The translations under genes were made by a program, and so were the position numbers. 64,000 nt of DNA, taken from a bacterium. Its GTDB lineage: Bacteria; Auribacterota; Auribacteria; Auribacterales; Auribacteraceae. Below are positions 36,459 through 46,100 of this stretch, one piece after another (position 1 is the first letter of the stretch; every line of letters begins with the position of its first letter). Location: positions 1 through 64,000 of the forward strand of contig JACKPL010000005.1 of NCBI GenBank assembly GCA_024233545.1, given 5' to 3'. The notes under the pieces are model-generated. The model ran no database searches and had not been told where the DNA came from. It saw only the letters and a list, made by a program, of their open reading frames with translations.

Positions 36459-37176
36459 GTTTATCTCTGAGCATGTGTTCGAGAGGGCTGTCGAGATTTT
36501 TGAGTTTGGTGATTTGATTTGCTACGTTATCCATGTCGTTCATTGCTAAATAGGTAATGCCTTTTTCATAGTATATTTGAGCATCGTTAGGGGTTATTTC
36601 CGCGAGCTGTTCAAAGGTTTTGATTGATAAATCATAGTCCTTGGTGATCCGATAAAGAACACCGAGATGATACAATGCATCCCTATAAAGGTCGGATTTA
36701 TCAGGTTCAGTGACCTTTACGATGAATTCCAGTTCCTTTCTTGCGGGATCAATTTGACCGGACAGGTATAAATTTATGCTCAATAGGAGGTGCGATTCCA
36801 TAAAATTAGGCTTGATAGAAAGAGATTTACGCGCAAATTCAACCCCTTGGTTATAATCTTCGGTTAATCGGTAACAATCCGCAAGGTTGTAGAAAATATA
36901 GAAATCATTTGGCGTAATTTCCGCAGCATACTTTATCTCGTCAATTGCGCTTTTTACTTGTCCCAGTCTTTTATATGCCATTCCAAGGTAAAAACGTGCT
37001 TTGATGTGCTCGGGCTCTAATTTCAAAGATTTTTTAAATAACTTTATCGATTCATTGAACCTCTGGTTGTTATAGTGTTCAATACCCGATTTGAAATAAT
37101 CCTCGCCCGATTTCCCGCAACCTTGTATAAAAAAGACACATAGTAAAAGAATTTTCGCGATTTTTTTTAAAGCCAC
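36451..37176 (-). CDS. TPR-repeat lipoprotein
   Basis: 241 residues: lipoprotein signal (AKILLLCVFFIQGC) followed by about six TPR units (for example ESIKLFKKSLKLEPEHIKARFYLGMAYKRLG and YDLSIKTFEQLAEITPNDAQIYYEKGITYLAM). It starts with GTG preceded by a GGGGGT stretch. TPR lipoproteins scaffold envelope assemblies such as pili or secretion systems; no partner is visible here, so its specific role is open. Confidence 0.85.
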   Translation of the reverse strand: MALKKIAKILLLCVFFIQGCGKSGEDYFKSGIEHYNNQRFNESIKLFKKSLKLEPEHIKARFYLGMAYKRLGQVKSAIDEIKYAAEITPNDFYIFYNLADCYRLTEDYNQGVEFARKSLSIKPNFMESHLLLSINLYLSGQIDPARKELEFIVKVTEPDKSDLYRDALYHLGVLYRITKDYDLSIKTFEQLAEITPNDAQIYYEKGITYLAMNDMDNVANQITKLKNLDSPLEHMLRDKLK

Positions 37177-37357
37177 TTTTACCCCCTAATAGTACTGAAG
37201 ATTATTCATGGTTTTGCTAAGCTGAGCGCTGAATCTTTACAGTAACATAATTTTTTGAAAAAATCTTCCTGAATATGAAGATTTGCATTATAGTAATATC
37301 TTTTATGAAAAAACAGAAAATAATTCATTTAAATTTCAACATAAAAGGTTTCCGCAA

Positions 37358-39271
37358 ATGATTTACGACAAAAAAACTGGTTTTGAAGTAGGCGATCCCA
37401 ACGAAAAGATATTTCCTCATGGAGTTAAATTTACTCGGGAAGAAAAAGATAATTTGCTCGAGACAAGCATCTTGTCTGTTTCGGGATGGCGCAGGGTTTT
37501 TGCGGCTGACGGTGATGAAGAGAGTACTAATCCCAATGTATCACCGATAGATAAAATCCTTGTTGGCGGTGCGGCGCGCATTTATGCCGAATATCTCGCG
37601 ACGCTCGTACCATCAGGGAAAAAACCATTGATTGCTGTTGGGATTGATTCTCGTCACACCGGCCCGCAAATTGCATCGGTGATTATCCGCGGGCTTATGG
37701 CATATGGCTGTGATGTGTCTTATATTTTTATCGCCGCGGCGCCGGAAATTATGTCGTATACTAAAACCAGCGATGAAATTGACGGTTTTATGTATGTGTC
37801 AGGAAGCCATAACCCTATTGGGCACAATGGCTTAAAATTTGGAGTCAGTGATGGGGCGGTGCTAGGAGCAGATGCGGCTCGCCCGATGATTGCACGCTTT
37901 AAAGAAATGCTTTATAACGATGCGTGGGTTCAAGAATTGATCACGGCAATTGAATCGGTTCCGGTATCGGCCATTGCCGCAATTTACGAAAAAATTGAAA
38001 AGCGAAAACAAGGCGCTTTAAACTGTTATACTGCCTTCACAGACTATGTTATAACTGGCATTCCCGCCGGCAGTGAACAAAAAAATTTTTTGCAGGATTT
38101 AAAAGATAATATCGCCCAAGTCGGTGTCGGTGTCTTGGCGGAATTTAACGGTTCAGCCCGCACTGTATCGATTGATTCCGATTATTTAAAAAAGTATGGT
38201 ATTGAGACAACTGTACTCAACGATACGCCGCGTCAAATAGTCCACCGTATTGTTCCTGAAGGGAAAAGCCTTGATTTAGCCCGCAATGAACTAGAAAAAA
38301 TTGCCCGCAAAGATACACGCTACCGTTTTTCTTATGTTCCTGATTGTGACGGAGATCGGGGTAATATCGTTACACTCGATTCGAAGGGGAATTCATCGGT
38401 TTTGGTTGCGCAAGAAGTATTTGCGTTGAGCGTCGTTTCGGAATTATCGTATTTGGTATATTCTGGTAAACTGACATTCGATGCCACTGGTAAACCTCTC
38501 CAAAAAACTGCAGTTGTTGTTAATTGTCCGACATCTAATAGAATAGAAGAAATAGCACGAGCATTTGGCGCTGAGGTTTTTCGCTCAGAGGTAGGGGAGG
38601 CAAATGTTGTCAGCCTTGCCCAAAAGAAACAAAAAGAAGGTTACCTTGTGCGTATAGTCGGCGAAGGCAGTAACGGAGGCAATATTACATTGCCGAGCAC
38701 TGTGCGCGATCCGATCAATACTATTTTTGCATTTATTAAAATGCTGGTTATTCGAAGCGGCAAAAACAAGCCGGGGCTATTTGAAATATGGTGTAAACGG
38801 TCTGGGCAAATGAACTGTTATAAAGAGAAAGCGGAATTGCATGATGTTGTCGCAACGCTTCCGCAGTATGTTACAACCAGCGCATACGAAGATAGAGCAT
38901 TGGTGAAAATTAACCATAAAGACCACGCTGTGCTCAAACAAAATTATGAAGCTATCTTTCAGGAACAATGGAATCAGAAAAAATCTTTTCTTAAGGAGAA
39001 ACTGGGTATTGTCCGGTACGAAGTAATCAATTATGAGGGGATAGAAACCCGCATAGGGTTGGGATCGAAATTTCGTACGGGTTTACAGCAGGGCGGATTT
39101 AAAGTAGCCTTTTTAGATGAAAATAATATCCAGCAGGCGTTCATTTGGATGCGTGGTTCGGGGACAGAGCCGGTATTTCGAGTAATGGCTGACGTTAAGG
39201 GGAACAAACCCGAAATGGAAGAAGCATTATTGCAGTGGCATAGAACACTGGTTAATTCTGCGGATAAATAG
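37358..39271 (+). CDS. Phosphoglucomutase/phosphomannomutase family enzyme
   Basis: About 637 residues of the alpha-D-phosphohexomutase superfamily, which moves phosphate between C1 and C6 (or C2-linked sugars). It shows the phospho-serine loop (YVSGSHNPIGHNGLKF), the metal loop (PDCDGDRGN), the sugar-binding loop (GEGSNGGN) and the phosphate-binding loop (MRGSGTEPVFRV). It is longer than the usual 450-550, with an extra N-terminal part. The ATG at 37358 has AAGG 9 bases upstream; a TTG at 37283 would add 25 residues. Substrate cannot be fixed from sequence. nagA lies just downstream on the other strand. Confidence 0.88.
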   Translation: MIYDKKTGFEVGDPNEKIFPHGVKFTREEKDNLLETSILSVSGWRRVFAADGDEESTNPNVSPIDKILVGGAARIYAEYLATLVPSGKKPLIAVGIDSRHTGPQIASVIIRGLMAYGCDVSYIFIAAAPEIMSYTKTSDEIDGFMYVSGSHNPIGHNGLKFGVSDGAVLGADAARPMIARFKEMLYNDAWVQELITAIESVPVSAIAAIYEKIEKRKQGALNCYTAFTDYVITGIPAGSEQKNFLQDLKDNIAQVGVGVLAEFNGSARTVSIDSDYLKKYGIETTVLNDTPRQIVHRIVPEGKSLDLARNELEKIARKDTRYRFSYVPDCDGDRGNIVTLDSKGNSSVLVAQEVFALSVVSELSYLVYSGKLTFDATGKPLQKTAVVVNCPTSNRIEEIARAFGAEVFRSEVGEANVVSLAQKKQKEGYLVRIVGEGSNGGNITLPSTVRDPINTIFAFIKMLVIRSGKNKPGLFEIWCKRSGQMNCYKEKAELHDVVATLPQYVTTSAYEDRALVKINHKDHAVLKQNYEAIFQEQWNQKKSFLKEKLGIVRYEVINYEGIETRIGLGSKFRTGLQQGGFKVAFLDENNIQQAFIWMRGSGTEPVFRVMADVKGNKPEMEEALLQWHRTLVNSADK

Positions 39272-39275
39272 ACAA

Positions 39276-40457
39276 TTATTCGGAATAACTGTTCTCAAGT
39301 ACTAATTTTCCTTTAAGAAAGATATCGGTAATGTGTAATTCCCTGTCGAGAATAATCAGGTCGGCATCGTTTCCTTCCTGAATAGATCCGATAAAGTTTT
39401 GCAGGCCAAGAACACATGCCGGAGTTGTTGATACAGCATGAAGCGCGTTCAGAAAAGAAATTTGACCGAAAGACAACAGATTCTGAAACGACTCTATCAT
39501 TGTCAAACCTGTTCCGGCAAGTTGCCCTTCTGCAGAAGTTACTCTGCCGTCACGATAATAAACCGTACCGAAATTACCGAGCGGATATTCGCCGTCCGGC
39601 ATACCCGCTGACCGGTTGGCATCTGTTATCAAGCATATGTTGTGGTGTCCTTTAAGTCGCACAAGCATTTGAATAATAAGAGGATGAAGATGAATGCCGT
39701 CGCAGATTACCTGAACTGACAACCGGTCATCCATCAATGCCGCTCCAAGCCCGCCGGGATGGCGATGGTGCAAAGGAACCATAGCATTAAAGACATGGGT
39801 TGTATGTTTGAGCCCAAGGTTTATTGCTTTGCGTACTGTTTCATAGTCTGCCCCGCTGTGTCCAAATGATGCAATAATCCCGTTTTGCGAACACCAGTTT
39901 ATAATATCTAATGCTCCATCGAGCTCTGGAGCAATCGTAATCATTCTTATTGTATTCTCTGAAATTTCAACGAGCTCCTTGAGTTCATTGAGACTTGGTT
40001 TTCGAAAAGCGTCAGCAGGAAACATCCCTCTGAATTGCGGATTAAGAAAGGGGCCTTCGAGGTGTATTCCTAATACCGATTCATGGAATTCCAGCATGCG
40101 GGACAGTGTTTTTACTTGGTTTTTTAGTTCGTTAATTGAACTGCCGGAAAGTGTGGTAAGCAACAAACCTGTTGAACCATTTTTGAGATGAAAATTCACC
40201 ATCTTGCTTAGTTCGTCGGTAGATTCATTGGTAACATCTACGTTGTATCCGCCATGGACGTGCAGGTCGATAAAGCCCGGTATAACGACGCCGCCTTTTG
40301 CGTCAATACGGTTAATATTAGTAGCGAGGTTTAAATCATGCGTGTTATATGATGAGGGAAAAATACGCTCAATCCGAGAGCCTTTTATCAATACTAACCC
40401 ATTTTCTACTATATCATGTGAGGTGTATACATCACAATTATGTATAAGATAATTCAT
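39276..40457 (-). CDS. nagA: N-acetylglucosamine-6-phosphate deacetylase
   Basis: NagA removes acetate from GlcNAc-6-phosphate, the first step of amino-sugar use and of peptidoglycan recycling. 393 residues with normal features: IDLHVHGGYNVD, GIHLEGPFLNPQFRG (metal Glu), FGHSGADYE and THVFNAMVPLHHRHPG (metal His residues), ICDGIHLHP and ITDANRSAG (catalytic Asp). A 54-codon ORF lies 25 bases upstream on the same strand. No nagB or transporter is adjacent. Confidence 0.94.
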   Translation of the reverse strand: MNYLIHNCDVYTSHDIVENGLVLIKGSRIERIFPSSYNTHDLNLATNINRIDAKGGVVIPGFIDLHVHGGYNVDVTNESTDELSKMVNFHLKNGSTGLLLTTLSGSSINELKNQVKTLSRMLEFHESVLGIHLEGPFLNPQFRGMFPADAFRKPSLNELKELVEISENTIRMITIAPELDGALDIINWCSQNGIIASFGHSGADYETVRKAINLGLKHTTHVFNAMVPLHHRHPGGLGAALMDDRLSVQVICDGIHLHPLIIQMLVRLKGHHNICLITDANRSAGMPDGEYPLGNFGTVYYRDGRVTSAEGQLAGTGLTMIESFQNLLSFGQISFLNALHAVSTTPACVLGLQNFIGSIQEGNDADLIILDRELHITDIFLKGKLVLENSYSE

Positions 40458-40482
40458 AACAGTTGTTGTACCTGTGAAAAAG

Positions 40483-40647
40483 TTATTTTATGCCGAATCC
40501 GTCAGGATCGAAAAATGCCATTTGAACGCTGCTTACAGCATCCTCACGAATAGAGTAAGGAGGCATTTTAGGTTTCTGCGTTTCACACCAATGGTTGAGT
40601 TTCAAGATTAGCGCGAAAGTACAAATAATAAGAAGTATTTTTATCAT
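40483..40647 (-). CDS. Small putative membrane peptide upstream of nagA
   Basis: 54 residues. An N-terminal hydrophobic segment (IKILLIICTFALILKL) is followed by a short polar tail (KPKMPPYSIREDAVSS and AFFDPDGFGIK). It could be a signal-anchored small protein. It precedes nagA by 25 bases on the same strand, so the two may be co-transcribed. No strong ribosome-binding site is visible before the ATG at 40647, so this call is tentative. The rest of 40458-40763 holds no other gene that I can see. Confidence 0.4.
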   Translation of the reverse strand: MIKILLIICTFALILKLNHWCETQKPKMPPYSIREDAVSSVQMAFFDPDGFGIK

Positions 40648-40763
40648 ATTTTTCAGCGAGAGGTATATAATTATTATTTTACATTAGTTATATCGGCATA
40701 CTGTAGTGTACAATTTATTAAATTTGTTCGTTGTGGGGAACAAAAATAAAAGTATGGAATACC

Positions 40764-41669
40764 ATGAATTTAATCGATGAATTTCATTACATGAATTACA
40801 ATAGGTATCTTAGAAAACAGTTTGGCGGCAGAGTGTTTCGAATTTCGCTTGATGCGGGGTTTAGATGCCCTAAACAAGCACAATGCACGTATTGTGACGA
40901 TGAAGGTTCCGGCAACGGGGCGCTGAAGAAAAACATTTCTTTACGTGAACAGATGGAACGGGGAATGCAAGCATACCGTACTTTTTATAAAGCCGAAAAG
41001 TTTATCGCATACTTCCAGTCGTACACTAATACTCTTATGCCGATTGATAAATTGAAACAGCTTTACGATACTCCTTTATTCGATGACACCATTATCGGGC
41101 TTGATATCGCAACACGGCCGGATTGCATTGATGAATCTAAAATCGATCTTATTGCGCGTTATACCGATCGGTATATTGTTTGGATAGAATATGGACTGCA
41201 ATCAGCGCATAACCGTACTCTTGAACGGGTAAAAAGAGGGCATACCGTCGAACAAACCGTTGACGCTATTGCAATGACAAAAAACAAGGGAATCAAAATC
41301 GGACTGCATGTTATTCTTGGATTGCCCGGTGAAACCTATGACGATATGATGGCAACGGCTGATTTTGTTGCTCGTTTAGATATTGACGGCATCAAAATTC
41401 ATATGCTCCACATTGTCCGAGGAAGTGCAATGGAACAGGAATATTCCCGTGGGGAAATCACATTGTTTGAAAGAAACGAATACGTAAAAACCGTATGTGA
41501 TTTTCTTGAACGCCTGCCGAAGAATATGTTTATCCAACGCCTTACCGGCGAACGCACAAGCGACAAGTTAGTTGCGCCGCTATGGTGTATGCAGAAAGCG
41601 CCCGTAATTCAAGCAATAAATAATGAGCTCATCAACCGCAAGTCATATCAGGGAAGGTTATTTGGTTGA
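40764..41669 (+). CDS. Radical SAM protein, YhcC/TIGR01212 family
   Basis: About 301 residues. Radical SAM iron-sulfur cluster cysteines are seen in FRCPKQAQCTYCDDEGSG, i.e. Cys-x6-Cys-x2-Cys rather than the common Cys-x3-Cys-x2-Cys, the spacing of the TIGR01212 group. Later motifs fit: FIAYFQSYTNT, IGLDIATRPDCI, YGLQSAHNRTLERVKRGHT and HVILGLPGETYDDM. The family is related to Elp3-like proteins but lacks an acetyltransferase domain; its reaction is unknown. The ATG at 40764 begins a typical N-terminus (...YNRYLRKQFGGRVFRISLDAGF); earlier codons at 40731 look spurious. Confidence 0.88.
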   Translation: MNLIDEFHYMNYNRYLRKQFGGRVFRISLDAGFRCPKQAQCTYCDDEGSGNGALKKNISLREQMERGMQAYRTFYKAEKFIAYFQSYTNTLMPIDKLKQLYDTPLFDDTIIGLDIATRPDCIDESKIDLIARYTDRYIVWIEYGLQSAHNRTLERVKRGHTVEQTVDAIAMTKNKGIKIGLHVILGLPGETYDDMMATADFVARLDIDGIKIHMLHIVRGSAMEQEYSRGEITLFERNEYVKTVCDFLERLPKNMFIQRLTGERTSDKLVAPLWCMQKAPVIQAINNELINRKSYQGRLFG

Positions 41670-41752
41670 ATTTCTTATAGGTAAACGATTTAAACGTATA
41701 GGTTTTTATTTGCCGCTCTGATCGTCCGAAGATCATCCTCGTGGAAAGAATA

Positions 41753-43114
41753 TTATAAAATTGTTTTATCACGTCTTCTTCTGCGTTTTTTTATCGATTT
41801 CTCTTTTTCATATTTTCTACGGTCTAGTTTCTTTTTTTTGGATGGAATTGGTTCATTATTTGGATCGGATGAATATTCTGCGGGTTTTGCTTTTTGTGCT
41901 TTTGGTTGTTTGATTCCCGCTTCAAATTTTTTTAGTTGTGCTGTTTCGTATTGGGTTAATTTTAGTTCCATGTCAAAAAGATCGGCTATGAAGCTGGTGT
42001 GATGTTGCTCAACCAATGCTTCGCCTCGCAGTTTTATCTGCCGCATATTAACTAACCCTTCGGTTAGGTGAGGAGGAATAGCGTGAGCGCCGAAGAACGC
42101 TCCGCTTAAGCATCCGGCGAGAGCCGCGTGGGTATCGGTATCGCCTCCGCGATTGACAGCGTTATACACTGATGCTTCATAATTGCTGAGATTGAGACAA
42201 AACGTTTTTATTGCTAACGGGACAAGCGTCAATGCATACGGAACGGTAATTTTATGGAGCGGATATGATGAGAAATGCGATGCGTAGTCAAAAATACACT
42301 GTTCAATTTTTTGTTCGTCTTTTGTTCTTAATGCACTGATAAAAAGCGGGATAAAGTTACGTACGGCGGTTAGTCCGTCGGCGTGACTTTGCGTTAAAAG
42401 AAACCGGAAGTGCGATGCAAGGTATCTCTCAGCGTTTTCACATGCGTATTCACATTTTGATAGGATGGAAGGAATATCCGGATGAGAATCCGATGAGGAG
42501 CCGAGCAGTTCGTACAGAAAAAAACCATATAATACTGCCGCTATAATTCCTATAGGGTCTTTATGGGTAATAAGTGCTGATTCAATTATTTTTGGAGTTA
42601 TAAGATGGGGTGAATTATAGTAATAAATGATGATGGGCGCTATACGAACACTTGCCATACATCCGGCAGTTTCGCCGAATGAGCGATCCCATGGGACAGC
42701 GTTTATTAAATCAGTCATAGAGCGTCTGAAAAAAACACTGCTTCCTCTAAAAACACCGAACGCATATTCGCATTCGACAGAACAGAGCGTTTTGAATTGT
42801 GCGCTTAACGTTTCAGGCGTAATTGTATGGTGGGTAAGCAACGTATCGCACACTGCGAGCATCTGCTGAGTGTCATCAGTGTAGAAACCTTGAGCTCGAA
42901 ATGTTTTTATTCCTTTGCGAACAAATTGCTTGAGATCGATATAGCCGGTTACTTTTTTGAATAATGTTGTAATCTGGCCGGGTTTCATCCCTTCAAGCGG
43001 TGCGCCCAATGCATCGCCGACGGCAAGCCCGAGGAGAGCTCCACAGCTTTTATCGATGAAAAAACTATTATCCATGCCGCTCATTTTCCAATAATGAATC
43101 TTACTCCCAAACAT
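41753..43114 (-). CDS. ADP-ribosylglycohydrolase (DraG-like) with basic C-terminal tail
   Basis: Family enzymes remove ADP-ribose from proteins or metabolites. The di-magnesium site is visible at both ends of the catalytic domain: YTDDTQQML near residue 78 and RGGDTDTHAALAGCLSGAFFG near 330, after GALLGLAVGDALGAPLE. The domain ends around residue 395. A further about 55 residues are highly charged (KPKAQKAKPAE, then KKKKLDRRKYEKEKS and KKRRRRRDK), a tail unusual for the family and likely to bind nucleic acid or an acidic partner. Starts at 43114, 43084 and 43075 are all possible; none has a clear ribosome-binding site. No cognate ADP-ribosyltransferase is adjacent. Confidence 0.85.
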   Translation of the reverse strand: MFGSKIHYWKMSGMDNSFFIDKSCGALLGLAVGDALGAPLEGMKPGQITTLFKKVTGYIDLKQFVRKGIKTFRAQGFYTDDTQQMLAVCDTLLTHHTITPETLSAQFKTLCSVECEYAFGVFRGSSVFFRRSMTDLINAVPWDRSFGETAGCMASVRIAPIIIYYYNSPHLITPKIIESALITHKDPIGIIAAVLYGFFLYELLGSSSDSHPDIPSILSKCEYACENAERYLASHFRFLLTQSHADGLTAVRNFIPLFISALRTKDEQKIEQCIFDYASHFSSYPLHKITVPYALTLVPLAIKTFCLNLSNYEASVYNAVNRGGDTDTHAALAGCLSGAFFGAHAIPPHLTEGLVNMRQIKLRGEALVEQHHTSFIADLFDMELKLTQYETAQLKKFEAGIKQPKAQKAKPAEYSSDPNNEPIPSKKKKLDRRKYEKEKSIKKRRRRRDKTIL

Positions 43115-43151
43115 AGTATAAGAAAAAGTGGTGGGAGAGTGTAGGATAATT

Positions 43152-46100
43152 TTAACGCGATAGCGGTTTGCTGGTAAAACGATAGATTCTGCTCTTTACG
43201 GACGGGTCTTCTGGAATTACCGTTGTATTATTGCCGTCATCAGTCCATGTAATTGATGTGCCGGTACCTAACCGATACGGGCCTGCCTGATTCCAGAGGT
43301 TGGTGTCGAATGAGAGAGAATCCGTGTAATAGATGCGGTATTCGCGGTCTGGGGAAGTTGTAAGCGCTATCTTTGTTGTGTTATTTGAGGTATCAACGGC
43401 AAATGTATCAGGCGCTAGCGGATTTGTTCCTTGTGAGAATTCCAAGCTATTATTATATGAGTCGTTGTCTGGGTCTTGTGTCCCATTGAACAAAACAATA
43501 GAGCTGAAATGAGTAATTTCCCATGAGTCTTCAAGTGTGTCATTGTCTGTATCAGTATACATGAACTGCTGAATAGTTGAGATGGATTCATTGCCGGATA
43601 AGTCACGTGATTTCACGGCGTAATTGTATACTATGTTAGGTACAACATCAGGTATGACGATATGCGCGTCGCGTGAAAACCAGCCTGCGTATCCAGTGTC
43701 TTCAATTGAATCATTATCGGTAAAATAATCTACGGAATGTTCTGTCGGCTCATCAGATTCCCAAGAGATTGCATATGTGAAGAATCCGCTTGGATGTGAG
43801 GTTATGTTAGATATGAAAGGCGGAGTAGTATCGGGTATAGGCGGTGTTTTATAAGGATTATAGAGTGGGTCTCCGATTAGTATCATTCTCCAACGGAGCG
43901 TGTTTGCCGACGCCCAATATGATTCGATGAGCGGAAACCCTCTCAGCAGGCGGTCGTACATTATGCCACCGACAGGAAATGCAAATGTATACGGTTCGGC
44001 AATTGAGCCGTATGATGCGGTGGCGCCGCGAGAGATCATATGAATTCCCCAGTTATTGTCTCCTGTATTTTGTACTGAATAAAAACTTGCTGAATCAAGG
44101 TGTCCCGCAATCGAGCCCGGCCGGAGATATCCGTTAAAAACTTCTTTAAAATTCCAGTATGAATACCAGCCGTAATAATATTGTGTGCTCATGCAGGTAT
44201 TATCAGCGAAGAGAGCGCTTGCAGTGTTATGTTCATAGCGTAAATTCATTTGTTTGAGCGGAAGAATTGACGTTGCGATATACCGCTCGGCTTGAGAATA
44301 GAACCCATTGTATAAATCGTTGGTTAAATTACGGTTATCAATCCACATTATACCATTATTGAGCAAATTTGAGTGATTTTCGGCATATACCGCATTATCA
44401 ATAAGTGATTTAATGACCGATACCGTTGGACCGTCAAGGCGCGCAGTCAGTACAAAACCGTTATCGGAAGAAAAACGTTTTTGAGACATAAAATAAGTGT
44501 GGGGCGATGACGCAATCGTATTTTGAGGAGGAAGCTCATCTTGTATTTCATTATATAAATCTGCCAGCAGAGTATCAACGGAACGAAATTCTACCCAGAC
44601 CGGAATATCTTTACAAAGCACTATGTAATGAATTATTTCGGTGAGTTCATTATCAGTAATGAACTGCAAAACAGGAGTATGTAAATTAGATTTATAGAGC
44701 GATCGGGACAGTTTAAATGTTGTTGGCAAATCAACATATAGAATATGTGAATCGGGTATATTTCGCACCGTTTTGTAATATTCTCCAATTTCGATTGAGT
44801 CACTGCTGTTCTGGTTGACGATGACAAGGATTCGCTCTGAATCGGGAAGCCCCTTTATCCCTTCAGCTGTTTGTGACTTAGAACCTTCGTTTCCGGCAGT
44901 ATCAAATGCGCTTACAGAGTAAGTATAGGCGACGCCTTCCGTGCCGGTCGTATCTTCGAACGAGTTTAATAAACCGATTGTGCTTAATAATTGCTGAGAA
45001 CCATTTAGAGTGCGGTAAATTTTGTATCCTGCTAAATCGGGAATTGTAACAGGAGCCCATTTAAGAAGTACGCGGTCATTACAATTATGTATTCTTAACC
45101 ACTGAGGAATATGCGGGATTGTATTGTCTGCGGATAGTACTTCTGCGCTCAAAATTCCTGTACTTTCATTGCCGTTTTCATCGCGTGCTCTTATTTCATA
45201 TTGAAGTGTGGCGCCAGCGTTGTCTGCTTGGTCGATATGTGAGGCAAGATAGGCAAGTTCGCATATTTTAAGAGAGTTCCGATAAATAGTGTATCCGGTT
45301 GTGTCTGATGAGGGGCTGTGATCCCACGACAATTCTATGCGCAAGAAATCCTTTGCTGTTGCAGTAAATCCGGACGGCGGGACGGGAGCGGTGTTGTCTG
45401 CGGAAGTGTGTGTTGATCCAGTGACAATATTTGATAAACCGGACATATTGCTTTGTTCATCAAGAGTTTTAAGTGCAAAATAGTACAAAGTAGTTGCTGT
45501 GAGACGGTCAAAGCCGATCGATTCATAAGAACCGGTTGATAATGGTGTGTTAGCCAATTCTCGATAGGGTATTTCGGCTAGGTTTTCTTCTGAAAAAGGT
45601 GTTGGAGAATAATACACACGGTATGCGTGTGCTTGTCCGGTTGAACCGTCATCTCCCGGTGCAGTGAACAACAAAGTAACTGATTCTGCACCTGAGCTTG
45701 ATGATTCAAGGTCAATCACCGGGCGCGGAGCCATGGCGTCTGTTTTTCCCTGCCAATTAAGCCCTGCGCGTACAATTTTATTGGCAGAATTAGTAAGAAA
45801 TGATGCTGAACCTGTACCGTCGGCGTTTTGAGTTTTTACATGAAAGTAGAGGTAAGTCTGCTGATTTATAACTTGGTCAATTCGCAAAATGAAAGCCAAT
45901 TTTGTGTCATCAGGCGACCATACTGGAAAATATTCGTAATTGGGTGTGTTGCCGGTAATGTTTAATAATCCCGTTCCGTTTGCATTGATGGTATAGATTT
46001 CATTGCTGTTTGCGGAAGATAAGAATGCATGGAACGCGATTTTCTGCCCTGTATGGGAGTAGCGCGGGTATCGTTCTGCAAGCGTATTTGTCGTGATACG

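Noticed and set aside
41670..41752. Possible hairpin after the radical SAM gene
   Set aside because: The repeated TATAGG elements are direct, not inverted, and no stable stem with a T run is present.
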